64,000 bases of DNA from JBEVOS01 sp964563395 (GTDB lineage: Bacteria; Pseudomonadota; Alphaproteobacteria; Caulobacterales; Aquidulcibacteraceae): positions 50,625 through 114,624 of the forward strand of contig CAZLWK010000010.1 of NCBI GenBank assembly GCA_964563395.1, read 5' to 3'. Both the position numbers and the translations under genes were made by a program. The notes below the pieces were generated by a model. The model was not told the origin of the DNA. It did no database searches and saw only the letters and a program-made list of their open reading frames with translations. Each line of letters starts with the position of its first letter. The first letter of the stretch is position 1. Shown piece by piece: positions 42,198 to 50,204 of this stretch.

Positions 42198-42232
42198 ACC
42201 CCCGCGGCGACGATGACGCGGGGGTCCTCTTT
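42198..42232 (+). terminator. Intrinsic terminator between convergent genes
   Basis: ACCCCCGCG/CGCGGGGGT (42198-42206/42217-42225) with a 10-nt loop, followed by CCTCTTTC. Ends the small upstream gene; on the other strand the A-rich flank TTTGAAAGAGG makes it weaker for gph. Confidence 0.7.
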
Positions 42233-42237
42233 CAAAT

Positions 42238-42924
42238 TCATACGGCCAAAAGGCCGCGCGCCAATTTTGGCAATTCCTGATAGCGGGCCATGAGCGCGTC
42301 GGCGCCGAGCCGCTCGGGCGCATCGTCGGCATAGCCGAATTTCACGATAACCACCGGCGCGCCGGCGGCCTTGGCGGCGGCGACGTCGGCGGCGGAATCG
42401 CCCACCATCAAGGAGCGGCGTACATCCCCGCCCGCGCGTGACACGGCGGCGCGATAATGTTCCGGATGCGGTTTGCGATCGCTCACCGCGTCCGCGCCGA
42501 CGATGGCCGAAAAGCGCCCCGCTACATTTAGCGATTCCAGCAATTGCACGGAAAGATCCGTGCGCTTGTTGGTGCAGACGGAGAGCTTGGCGCCGCCCCC
42601 AGCCAGTTCCGCGAGCGTCTCGGCCACGCCCGGATAGAGCTGGCTAGAGCCCGCGATGTCGCGCCGATAGAATTCGATGAAGGCGGCGAATAATTGGTCG
42701 ATCCGCTCCGCCGAGAAGCGCGCTCCGGCGAGATCGACGGCACGCTCGATCAAGGCGCGCGCGCCATGGCCGACCAGCCGTTTGACTTGGCTCATCGCCG
42801 GGTGCGGCAGGCCCTCCAGATCGAGCGTTTCGTTGAGCGCGCGCAGGAGATCGGGCGCGGTGTCCACCAGCGTCCCGTCGAGATCGAAAACAATGGTGCA
42901 ATCGGCGAAGCGGCCGGCCTGCAT
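42238..42924 (-). CDS. gph: Phosphoglycolate phosphatase (HAD family)
   Basis: 228 residues. HAD motif I is VFDLDGTLVDTAPDLL; motif II lies in SVCTNKR; motif III is in SDRKPHPEHY; motif IV is MVGDSAADVAAAKAAG. Removes phosphoglycolate formed by DNA repair or RuBP oxygenation. The start at 42924 is chosen at MQAGRF, 10 residues before motif I; the longer frame upstream runs antisense into glmU. Divergent from glmU. Confidence 0.92.
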   Translation of the reverse strand: MQAGRFADCTIVFDLDGTLVDTAPDLLRALNETLDLEGLPHPAMSQVKRLVGHGARALIERAVDLAGARFSAERIDQLFAAFIEFYRRDIAGSSQLYPGVAETLAELAGGGAKLSVCTNKRTDLSVQLLESLNVAGRFSAIVGADAVSDRKPHPEHYRAAVSRAGGDVRRSLMVGDSAADVAAAKAAGAPVVIVKFGYADDAPERLGADALMARYQELPKLARGLLAV

Positions 42925-43050
42925 GTCGATGTCCCGGGCCAATGCGCCGCCGGCCCCCACGGCCGAACGCCTGGTCCGGCCGGACCGGATGCGCTCTGCG
43001 GCCGGTTGAGCTAGAACGGCCGGCGGATTCGGACAAGCAGGACAAAGCAC

Positions 43051-44400
43051 ATGGCCGAGGCGCGCGCCGCCATCATCCTGGCCGCCGGCCAGGGCACGCG
43101 AATGAAATCGGCCCGGTCCAAGGTACTCCATGAGGTGGGCGGGCGCGCGCTGCTGGACTGGGCGCTGGCGGCGGCGTTTGGGGCGGGCGCCGGACGCGTC
43201 GTGGCGGTCGTCGGTCCGCACGCGCCCGAGGTGGGGGATCACGCCGCCACGCGGGGCGTCGCCGTCGCCGTTCAGGACGAACCTTTGGGCACGGGGCATG
43301 CGGTGCGGGCCGCTCAATCCGCGCTCGACGGATATGACGGCGCGGTGGCGGTGATGTTCGGGGATACGCCCCTGATCACGCCGGCGCGGATCGAGACCAT
43401 GTTCGCTCTTCGCGAAAAGGAGGGCGGGCTCGTCGCGCTCGGTTTCGAACCGAAGGATCCCACCGGCTATGGCCGGCTCTTGCGTGATGAAAACGGCATC
43501 GTCACCCGCATCGTGGAGCACAAGGATGCGAACGAGGCTGAGCGCGCGGTGCGGCTTTGCAATTCAGGTGTCCTCGTCGCCGACTCGCGGGTGCTGTTCC
43601 AGCTCCTGTCCATGGTGAGGAACGACAATGCGAAGCGCGAATATTATCTGACGGACATTGTCGGCCTGGGCCGGTCGGCGGGCTTTCTGACGCGCTGCGT
43701 GCTCGGCGATGAGGAAGAAATGCTGGGCGTTAATTCGCGCGCCGATCTCGCCCGCGCGGAGGCCGCCTTTCAGACGCGCGCGCGCGCGGCCGCGCTCGAT
43801 GCGGGCGTGACCTTGATCGACCCGGCGACGACCTATTTTTCGCACGACACGCAAATCGCAGCGGATGTGGTGGTGGAGCCGAACGTCTATTTTGGCCCAG
43901 GCGTCGCGATCGAAACGGGCGCGCGCATCTGCGCGTATTCGCATCTGGAGCAATGCCTTGTGGGGGCAGGCGCGCGCATCGGGCCATTCGCGCGGCTGCG
44001 GCCGAAGGCGCGCATCGGCGCGCACGCGCATATCGGCAATTTCGTGGAGGTGAAGAATGTCGATGTGGGAGCGGGCGCGAAGGCCAATCATCTCGCCTAT
44101 CTGGGCGATGGCAGCGTCGGGCCGCGCGCCAATATCGGCGCGGGCGTGATTTTCTGCAATTATGACGGCTTCGACAAATACGAGACGACGATCGGCGAAG
44201 AAGCTTTTATCGGCTCCGACACGGCGCTGGTGGCGCCTGTGAAGGTCGGCGCGCGCGCCTATACCGGCTCGGGCAGCGTGATCACGGACGATGTGGGCGC
44301 AGGCGCGCTCGCGCTGGGGCGCGGCCGCCAAGTTGAAAAGCCCGGCTGGGCCGATGCATTCCGCGCCCGAAAGAAGGCGCAGAAGGAGAAAAAAGCGTGA
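43051..44400 (+). CDS. glmU: Bifunctional GlcNAc-1-P uridyltransferase / GlcN-1-P acetyltransferase
   Basis: 449 residues. N-terminal nucleotidyltransferase with ILAAGQGTRMKS and DEPLGTGHAVRAAQ; linker; C-terminal left-handed beta-helix with hexapeptide repeats (IGPFARLRPKARIGAHAHIG), the acetyltransferase block GAGVIFCNYDGFDKYETTIG, and a lysine-rich tail. Makes UDP-GlcNAc for peptidoglycan and LPS. Its stop overlaps the rpiA start as GTGA. Confidence 0.96.
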   Translation: MAEARAAIILAAGQGTRMKSARSKVLHEVGGRALLDWALAAAFGAGAGRVVAVVGPHAPEVGDHAATRGVAVAVQDEPLGTGHAVRAAQSALDGYDGAVAVMFGDTPLITPARIETMFALREKEGGLVALGFEPKDPTGYGRLLRDENGIVTRIVEHKDANEAERAVRLCNSGVLVADSRVLFQLLSMVRNDNAKREYYLTDIVGLGRSAGFLTRCVLGDEEEMLGVNSRADLARAEAAFQTRARAAALDAGVTLIDPATTYFSHDTQIAADVVVEPNVYFGPGVAIETGARICAYSHLEQCLVGAGARIGPFARLRPKARIGAHAHIGNFVEVKNVDVGAGAKANHLAYLGDGSVGPRANIGAGVIFCNYDGFDKYETTIGEEAFIGSDTALVAPVKVGARAYTGSGSVITDDVGAGALALGRGRQVEKPGWADAFRARKKAQKEKKA

Positions 44401-45092
44401 GCGCCGATCTCGCCAAGATCAACGCGGCCGCCGCCGCGCTGGATTACGTTAAAGAAGGCATGGTGCTCGGCCTCGGCACCGGATCGACGGCGGCGCATTT
44501 CGTGCGGCTCTTGAGCGAACGCGTACGCCAAGGCTTGCGCGTGCGCGGCGTACCGACATCGGAAGCGACGCGCGAATTGGCGGATAGCCTCGGCGTGCCG
44601 CTCGTCTCGATCGATCATGTCGCCAAGATCGATCTCGCCGTTGACGGCGCGGACGAATTGGATGGAGACCTGAATTGCATCAAGGGCGGCGGCGCGGCGC
44701 TGCTGCGGGAAAAGATCGTCGCGGCAAGCGCGGATCATTTTCTGCTGATCGCGGATGAAACCAAGCTCGTGGACGATTTGGGCGCCTATCCGCTTCCGAT
44801 CGAGGTCGTGCCGTTCGGCTTTTCGCTCGCGGCGCGGCGCATCTATGAGGCGCTGCGGGCCACGGAGTGCGACGGCGTGGACGTTTCGCTGCGTGAGATC
44901 GACGGCGCGCCGCTGATCACCGATGGCGGACACTACATCCTTGATGCGGCCGCCAAGCGTATTCCGCGCCCGCAAGCGCTCGCCGATGCCCTGAAGCGGA
45001 TACCTGGCGTGGTGGAGCATGGCCTCTTTCTCGGCATGGCGCGCACGGCCATCATCGGCAAGGCGCGCGGTGTCTCCATCAAGGAGGTTTAG
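44397..45092 (+). CDS. rpiA: Ribose-5-phosphate isomerase A
   Basis: 231 residues: VLGLGTGSTAAHFVRLL (phosphate site), the conserved KIDLAVDGADELD, CIKGGGAALLREKIVA, and FGFSLAARRI. Interconverts ribose-5-P and ribulose-5-P. GTG start overlapping the glmU stop; 3 bp before the next gene, so all three form an operon. Confidence 0.96.
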   Translation: MSADLAKINAAAAALDYVKEGMVLGLGTGSTAAHFVRLLSERVRQGLRVRGVPTSEATRELADSLGVPLVSIDHVAKIDLAVDGADELDGDLNCIKGGGAALLREKIVAASADHFLLIADETKLVDDLGAYPLPIEVVPFGFSLAARRIYEALRATECDGVDVSLREIDGAPLITDGGHYILDAAAKRIPRPQALADALKRIPGVVEHGLFLGMARTAIIGKARGVSIKEV

Positions 45093-45095
45093 CCC

Positions 45096-45704
45096 ATGGC
45101 GATCGAATTCTTCTTCGATTGTTCAAGCCCTTGGACCTATCTTGCCTTCCACAACATTCAGCCGCTCGCGGCGGAATTGGACGAGGAGATTCGCTGGCGG
45201 CCCTTCTTGGTCGGCGGCGTGTTCAACACGATCAATCCAAGCGTCTACGCCAATCGCGCCGCGCCCGTGCCGGCGAAGGCGCGCTATGCCGGCAAGGATT
45301 TGCAGGATTGGGCGCGTCTGGCGGGCCTCAAGATCAAAATGCCGCCGAGCGTCTTTCCGGTGAACAGCGTCAAGGTCATGCGCGGCTGCCTCTTGCTTGA
45401 GCCGGAAGGAAAGCTCGTGGATTTCGCGCGCGCGGCGTTCGAAATCTATTGGGGCGAGGACAAGGATATTTCCCAGGACGACGTGATCGCCGAGATTTGC
45501 GCGCGCGCCGGCGTGGATCACGCCTTCTTCAGCGAGGGCACCGCGCGCGAGGACATACGCGCCGGCCTTCGCGCCAACACGGAGGAGGTCGCGCGGCGCG
45601 GCGGCTTCGGCTCGCCCACGATCTTTCTCGATGGCGACGACATGTATTTCGGCAATGACCGCCTCCCGCTGGTGCGCGCGGCGATCCTGCGCAAACGGTC
45701 CTAG
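45096..45704 (+). CDS. DsbA-family / 2-hydroxychromene-2-carboxylate isomerase-like protein
   Basis: 202 residues of the kappa-GST/DsbA thioredoxin fold: IEFFFDCSSPWTYLAFHNIQ at the N-terminus where HCCA isomerase has its active Ser, VNSVKVMRGCLLLEPEGK, and GFGSPTIFLDGDDMYFGNDR near the end (typical cis-Pro loop SPT). Glutathione-dependent isomerase of the HCCA type is likely; substrate not shown by context. Immediately downstream of rpiA and overlapping by 4 bp the convergent Anbu gene. Confidence 0.88.
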   Translation: MAIEFFFDCSSPWTYLAFHNIQPLAAELDEEIRWRPFLVGGVFNTINPSVYANRAAPVPAKARYAGKDLQDWARLAGLKIKMPPSVFPVNSVKVMRGCLLLEPEGKLVDFARAAFEIYWGEDKDISQDDVIAEICARAGVDHAFFSEGTAREDIRAGLRANTEEVARRGGFGSPTIFLDGDDMYFGNDRLPLVRAAILRKRS

Positions 45705-46456
45705 GCGGGACCCGCCCCGTTCAGCCAATCCGGCGTGGGCAGATCGCGATAGGCTTGGCGCAGCGCCGCCGACCAGCGCCCGCTGATCTCGCGGAAATAG
45801 GGATCGTCGTCGCGGATCCGCCGCTGCTGCGCCACGCGCGCGCTGTCGCGACGATAGATCATCAGATCCGCCGGCAGGCCCACGCTCAAATTCGAGCGCA
45901 GCGTGGAATCCATCGAGATCAGGGCGAGTTTGACGGCGTCGTCCAGCGGCGTGTCGAAGCGCGCCACGCGGTCGAGGATCGGCTTGCCGTATTTGTGCTC
46001 GCCGATCTGCAGGAAGGGCGTGTCCTTGGTGGCTTCGATGAAATTGCCGGCGGAATAGATTTGAAACATGCGCATCCGCCGCCCGGCGATCTGGCCGGCG
46101 ACGATCAGCGAAGCCTCGAAACCGAAATTCTGCGCCGCGAGGGCCGCGGCGTCGCGCGCATAGACCTCGCGCACGGCGTCGCCCACCAAGCGCGCGGCCT
46201 CAAACATGGAGGGCACGTTCGCCAGGGTCCGGTGATCGCCGTCCTTATCGGCGCCCGCGCCCTCCAGCGCGCGCGCCACCACGGCCTGCGTCACCGCCAG
46301 ATTGCCCGCCGTCATCACCGCGATAACGCGATCGCCCGGCAGGTCGAGCACATGCATTTTCGAAAACGTGGCGATGTTGTCGAGGCCGGCATTGGTGCGC
46401 GTGTCCGAGAGCAGCACGAGGCCCTGATCGAGATAGAGACCGACGCAATAGGTCAT
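45701..46456 (-). CDS. Anbu proteasome-like peptidase
   Basis: 251 residues, N-terminal nucleophile fold: MTYCVGLYLDQGLVLLSDTR with the catalytic Thr directly after Met, TMSKMHV-like strands (NIATFSKMHVLDLPGDRVIA), and PFLQIGEHKYGKPILDRV. This matches Anbu (ancestral beta subunit), a self-assembling proteasome homologue. It is normally in an operon with alpha-E, ATP-grasp and transglutaminase-like genes. Here those partners (alpha-E, ATP-grasp) are at 7.6-10 kb and no transglutaminase is in view. Confidence 0.88.
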   Translation of the reverse strand: MTYCVGLYLDQGLVLLSDTRTNAGLDNIATFSKMHVLDLPGDRVIAVMTAGNLAVTQAVVARALEGAGADKDGDHRTLANVPSMFEAARLVGDAVREVYARDAAALAAQNFGFEASLIVAGQIAGRRMRMFQIYSAGNFIEATKDTPFLQIGEHKYGKPILDRVARFDTPLDDAVKLALISMDSTLRSNLSVGLPADLMIYRRDSARVAQQRRIRDDDPYFREISGRWSAALRQAYRDLPTPDWLNGAGPA

Positions 46457-46588
46457 GGGCGCTTGATCCTCGTCCGGCCGCGTCCGGGCGCGCCGGGCCG
46501 GCTGCTTAGCCCAGTTCGCCGGCGCCTCCCAGCCTTGGAGGCATGGAGGGTGCGGCGAGGCGGCGCTCGCCAGCGTCTCCGGTTCGGT

Positions 46589-47545
46589 CTATGGCGACCC
46601 GGCTCGATGCCGCGCGCGGGCAGCGCCGGCGCTATCGTGATCGGGGAGCGCATGACCGCCGTTTATTTCATCGCCGGCTTTATCGGCCTCATCATCCTGT
46701 TGAACATGATCGAGTTCCGTCGCCCCGATTGATAGGCCGGCGGGCGCAAAAAGCGCCACCTGGGCCGCCAGCCGCGAGCGCTCAATCGGCTTGATCAGGA
46801 ACCCATCGAGGCCCGCTTCCGCCACGGCGTCGCGCAGGCCCGCGCCGAAATGCGCCGACATCGCAAGGATCGGCGCGCCGGCCCAAGGCCGTTGCAGCTG
46901 ACGCAGCCGCCGCGCCGTCTCAAGCCCGTCCATGCCCGGCATGTTGAGATCGATCAGCGCCAGATCGTGGCGCTGGGCCGCGGCGAGTGCGATCGCGGCT
47001 TCACCGGAGAGCGCGGGGTGCGCGCGCCAGCCAAGCGTTTCAAGATAGAGAACGAGCAAGCGGAGCGCGGCGGGATTGTCGTCCGCCACCAGCGCGTGTC
47101 GAAACGCCGTGGCGCGGGGCGTGGGCTCACGCGCGGCGCGCAGCCGCGCGGCCAGAAGGTCCAGCGCCCGCGCTTCATTCGTCACGTCGATCAGGCCAAG
47201 CACCTGGGCGGGCCCGTCGATCCACGCGATCGGACGGCTCACATATTCCGCCAGGACGGGCGAGCCGTCGCGCCGATAGAAGTGGCTGCGGCCGAAGGCG
47301 AGGCGCCCGCGCGCGATCGCGGAGCGCCAGGCGCGCTGCGGCGCGGCCTGCGTCTCAATCTCCATCAGGTCGAGCACGCTCGCGCGCGCCATCACCTCAT
47401 CGGGACTATCGAACAGGAAAAGGTCCGCGAAAGCCTCGTTCGCGAACAACGGGGCGAACGCCCTATGCACCAGCTTGGCCTCCAGGGAGGTGCGGGCGAG
47501 GGCGGCGAAGGCGGCGGCGTCTGGCGGCCATGACTCGGTCAACAT
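46589..47545 (-). CDS. PAS domain - receiver domain protein
   Basis: 318 residues. Residues ~10-125 form a PAS-like domain (APLFANEAFADLFLFDSPDE, HFYRRDGSPVLAEYVSRPI). Residues ~148-265 are a receiver domain: VADDNPAALRLLVLYLETLG, phospho-Asp in DLALIDLNMPGMDG, and the Lys in DGFLIKPIER. No DNA-binding or kinase domain. The last ~45 residues are low-confidence sequence that lies antisense to a possible small gene. The promoter region carries a ~95-bp block shared with the ferritin-like gene and containing an FNR/FixK-type box. Confidence 0.85.
   Translation of the reverse strand: MLTESWPPDAAAFAALARTSLEAKLVHRAFAPLFANEAFADLFLFDSPDEVMARASVLDLMEIETQAAPQRAWRSAIARGRLAFGRSHFYRRDGSPVLAEYVSRPIAWIDGPAQVLGLIDVTNEARALDLLAARLRAAREPTPRATAFRHALVADDNPAALRLLVLYLETLGWRAHPALSGEAAIALAAAQRHDLALIDLNMPGMDGLETARRLRQLQRPWAGAPILAMSAHFGAGLRDAVAEAGLDGFLIKPIERSRLAAQVALFAPAGLSIGATELDHVQQDDEADKAGDEINGGHALPDHDSAGAARARHRAGSP
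46652..46732 (+). CDS. Possible 26-residue membrane peptide
   Basis: GGGGAG, then 4 bases, then ATG and the frame MTAVYFIAGFIGLIILLNMI plus EFRRPD and TGA: a single membrane helix with a charged C-terminal tail, classic for small membrane proteins. It is antisense to the tail of the PAS-receiver gene. Good Shine-Dalgarno and perfect hydrophobic composition support it, but its size makes chance occurrence possible. Confidence 0.45.
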   Translation: MTAVYFIAGFIGLIILLNMIEFRRPD

Positions 47546-47624
47546 GCAACCTAAAATAGAAAAATGTGGTTGCGTGGGCGTAAAGAACGGGGGTTTTGTG
47601 ACGCCAAGCCCGCCTCGCTCGAGT

Positions 47625-47720
47625 CGCCGGGTGGGGGATGGAAGACCGTCCCGCGACGGACTTGACGCCAGTGTCAGATTAAGCGGCGGCCGGGCGAGAG
47701 GCCTTGACCTGGATCAAGCG
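47625..47720 (-). promoter_or_regulatory. Twin promoter block A (upstream of PAS-receiver gene)
   Basis: From 47625 a GC-rich motif GGGGATGGAAGACCGTCCC (with an internal GGGATGG/CCGTCCC inverted repeat) is followed by the palindrome TGACGCCAGTGTCA (47663-47676) and TTGACCTGGATCAA (47704-47717). The last fits TTGAY-N4-RTCAA, the FNR/FixK box. The same elements in the same order recur at 48988. Both lie upstream of minus-strand genes. Confidence 0.75.
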
Positions 47721-47781
47721 GCAAAAAGATCGGCGCGCCGCGAGTGTGTGGGAGCGGTGCGGCGCGCCGAGTTGGGAGGAC

Positions 47782-48900
47782 TTATTCGGCGGCGATGCGC
47801 GCGGCTTCGAGATTTTCCTTCGTGGGAAGCGGGCGCTCCAGATTGACCCAATCGATCATGCCGTCATGCGTGAGGTTCTCGTAATGCAGCACGCCCAGCG
47901 CATCGAATTTTTCACGCACGCTGTCCGTGAGGAGGCCCACGCGCTTCAAATTCGGGATCATGCGCTCGAACAGGAAATTGCGGAACGAACGTCCGCCTTC
48001 GCTGTCGATCACGATCGGGCGCGCTTCCTCGGCGGGGATGCCGAATTCCTCGGCTACGGCGGTGGAGAACAGCCGCTCGCGCATGATCGCGCAGGCTTCA
48101 TAGGCGAATTGCGCGCGCTCCTCGATTTCATGTGGCGGCAGCGCCTTGATCCAATCCTCCAGATAATTGACGCCGAAGGCGACGTGGCGGCCCTCATCGC
48201 GCATGACGAGTTCGATCACTTGACGCAGCAGCGGGTCGCGCGTTGTCTGATGGATCGCCTGAAACGCCGCGAGCGCCAGCCCCTCGATCAGGATCTGCAT
48301 GCCGATGAATTTGAGATCCCAGCGCTCGTCGGTGAGCACCTTGTCTAAGAGCAGCTTGAGATTTTCATTGATTGGATAGATCACCTTGCAGCGTTCGCGC
48401 AGATAGCGGTGAAACACCTCCACATGGCGCGCTTCATCGAAGGTTTGCGAGGCGGCATAGAGTTTCGCGTCATGCGTGGGCGCGCAGGAGACGAGCTGGC
48501 TGGCCACCAGAAGCGCGCCTTGTTCGCCGTGCAGGAATTGCGAAAGCGTCTGCGATAGGGAGTGCCAAGCGAATTCCTGCTTCTGCTCGGCGCTCAGCGC
48601 TTTATAGACCGGATGTTCGGCGAAGGGATTGAGTTCCATGCCATCCGGATTTTCGGTGCGCGGAAAGCGCACATCCCAATCGACGTCGAGTTCCGAATTC
48701 CAATTGAACTTCTTGCCGAGTTCATAGAGCCGGCGAATCTTCGCGTTCGCGGCTTCGTAATCCCAATTGTAGGAGCCTGTGAGCGGCGTCTTGAAGATTT
48801 CGCGGATGATTTCGACGTCTTCGTCGCCGAGGCGGTTGACGAGATCGTCGGTGAAAGTTTGCACCGCGCGCGGCGGATGATCGACAAGCGTGACGCGCAT
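47782..48900 (-). CDS. Ferritin-like di-iron protein (RNR R2/AurF-like)
   Basis: 372 residues starting MRVTLVDHPPRAVQTFTDDL. Di-iron ligand motifs are visible in a four-helix bundle: HGEQGALLVASQLV, QTFDEARHVEVFHRYL and MRDEGRHVAFGVNYL (two ExxH motifs). This is the ferritin-like superfamily of R2/AurF-type oxidases. Actual substrate unknown; in R2 it would be a radical generator but the nrdA partner is absent. The ATG has AAGGGAG upstream. The gene has an FNR-type promoter block (48988), so oxygen-dependent expression is likely. Confidence 0.8.
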   Translation of the reverse strand: MRVTLVDHPPRAVQTFTDDLVNRLGDEDVEIIREIFKTPLTGSYNWDYEAANAKIRRLYELGKKFNWNSELDVDWDVRFPRTENPDGMELNPFAEHPVYKALSAEQKQEFAWHSLSQTLSQFLHGEQGALLVASQLVSCAPTHDAKLYAASQTFDEARHVEVFHRYLRERCKVIYPINENLKLLLDKVLTDERWDLKFIGMQILIEGLALAAFQAIHQTTRDPLLRQVIELVMRDEGRHVAFGVNYLEDWIKALPPHEIEERAQFAYEACAIMRERLFSTAVAEEFGIPAEEARPIVIDSEGGRSFRNFLFERMIPNLKRVGLLTDSVREKFDALGVLHYENLTHDGMIDWVNLERPLPTKENLEAARIAAE

Positions 48901-48987
48901 CGCGCACTCCCTTTTTGATCGACGGCGCAGCGCGGTTTGGCGCGCGCGATGTCCTTGTTGGGACGTCAAGCTCGGCGCGATCCGTAT

Positions 48988-49083
48988 CGCCGGGTGGGGA
49001 TGGAAGACCGTCCCGCGCCAAACTTGACGTAGGCGTCATTTTGGATGGCGAAGGGCGTATGCGGCCTTGATTCAGGTCAAACG
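48988..49083 (-). promoter_or_regulatory. Twin promoter block B (upstream of ferritin-like gene)
   Basis: The block repeats GGGGATGGAAGACCGTCCC (from ~48996), the palindrome TGACGTAGGCGTCA (49025-49038) and TTGATTCAGGTCAA (49067-49080). From block start to FNR-type box is 79 bp in both copies. Conserved bases cluster in the three elements while the spacers have diverged, the pattern expected of functional sites. Confidence 0.75.
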
Positions 49084-49117
49084 CCGCGAGGCGGGGTGTC
49101 GCAGGGGGAGAGCCCGC

Positions 49118-50098
49118 TCATCGGCGCGGCCCAGGTGTCGGAACTCCACTTTGCTGGCTTGTCTCTCCACGCGCCGAGGGGCGGTCGGCGTTCAGCGGGA
49201 AAAGCTCCAGAGCAAGGGAGAACAAACTGGTCAACACCGTGAGCCATGCCGTCATTCGCACTTCGCGATCAGGGTGTCGCGACAGGACAAACCAAGGATC
49301 ATTCGAGAATCTAAAACGTATGAAATAGGTGCCGACAGCGCCTGGTCTATTTTTCGGCGCGTTTGAGTAACGCCATTTCTTCCACCAGGGCGCCGCTCGC
49401 GAGAGGCGTAGCCTTTCAATTCTGCTCTTTGTAAACTCCGCTCGTGCATCTCGAAGCTCGCTGAGTAGTGAAGGATGTAACGAAATCAGATTGAGTCCGT
49501 CGTCGCCGGACCACCGCTCCAAAACTTTGTTGACCACCAAATACTCTGCTGCGCGATCCGGTGTCGCATGTCCAATTGTCGGCGATTGGTCCTCTATATC
49601 CAATGTCGGCCAATAGACGTCGTTTGACATGATTTCCGGCTCAAGCTGGACAATCGTGTTGCCTCTTTCGGTGGCGTCCTGAGTCTTTAGTTCCGCCAAT
49701 CTTGTGGCTGTAACATTCAGGCGCAGTTGACGCGTTAGCAGGTGTACGTGCTGCCGCTTGCCATTGTGTCCGTCATAGGTAAACACGAATGTGCACCGTG
49801 CGTGGACGCCATCCATGGTCAGTGGAACGATGTCTCTGTGAACAACAAGCGTGTCTGCGGTATTGCTCACACCGACATGCGGTCGAATGGCGATGGGGCC
49901 TCGCTCAGCGTTTTGTAGCTCCCCGCTATAGATGCGCGCGATGACCCAAATCGTGACCGCAACGACGATAAGATAGACGAAGAACCTGAACGCGGGCGCC
50001 GTCCCAATTGCGATACAAGCTGCGATGAATTCCTGCACGTTCTTGTCTGAAATCAGCCGATTTGCGGCTGCAAGGAATTCTCCGTACTCCATCCCCAC
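49118..50098 (-). CDS. Hypothetical membrane protein
   Basis: 326 residues: an N-terminal membrane helix (FRFFVYLIVVAVTIWVIARI, about residues 37-56), a soluble beta-rich middle (VGVSNTADTLVVHRDIVPLT and the like) and a C-terminal weak helix (LTVLTSLFSLALELFPL). No known motif. AT-richer codon use than its neighbours suggests horizontal origin. A CtrA-type box sits 12 bp upstream of the start. Confidence 0.65.
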   Translation of the reverse strand: MGMEYGEFLAAANRLISDKNVQEFIAACIAIGTAPAFRFFVYLIVVAVTIWVIARIYSGELQNAERGPIAIRPHVGVSNTADTLVVHRDIVPLTMDGVHARCTFVFTYDGHNGKRQHVHLLTRQLRLNVTATRLAELKTQDATERGNTIVQLEPEIMSNDVYWPTLDIEDQSPTIGHATPDRAAEYLVVNKVLERWSGDDGLNLISLHPSLLSELRDARAEFTKSRIERLRLSRAAPWWKKWRYSNAPKNRPGAVGTYFIRFRFSNDPWFVLSRHPDREVRMTAWLTVLTSLFSLALELFPLNADRPSARGETSQQSGVPTPGPRR

Positions 50099-50109
50099 CC
50101 CCTATGGCC

Positions 50110-50125
50110 TTAACGTATCGTTAAC
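50110..50125. promoter_or_regulatory. CtrA-type box
   Basis: TTAACGTATCGTTAAC: TTAA, seven bases, TTAAC, an exact match to the Caulobacter CtrA consensus, and also a TTAACG/CGTTAA palindrome. It lies between the divergent hypothetical gene and guaA and could control either, or replication-coupled expression. Confidence 0.6.
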
Positions 50126-50128
50126 CAT

Positions 50129-50137
50129 TGTGGATAA
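50129..50137. promoter_or_regulatory. Perfect DnaA box
   Basis: TGTGGATAA is the reverse complement of the consensus TTATCCACA, four bases after the CtrA-type box. Only one box is present, so it is not an origin; DnaA may act here as a transcription factor. Confidence 0.55.
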
Positions 50138-50204
50138 GTGTGCAACCTTCCCGCGAGCCCGCGCCCCGGATTGACGCGCGCGCCGACGCGCTCCATCTCG
50201 GCCC

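Noticed and set aside
46589..46740. Last ~45 residues of the PAS-receiver protein as a real domain
   Set aside because: The tail is acidic, unstructured and antisense to a candidate small gene; no domain is supported.
50110..50137. Replication origin at the CtrA/DnaA boxes
   Set aside because: Only one DnaA box and one CtrA box, no AT-rich unwinding region and no origin-type neighbours such as hemE or parAB.
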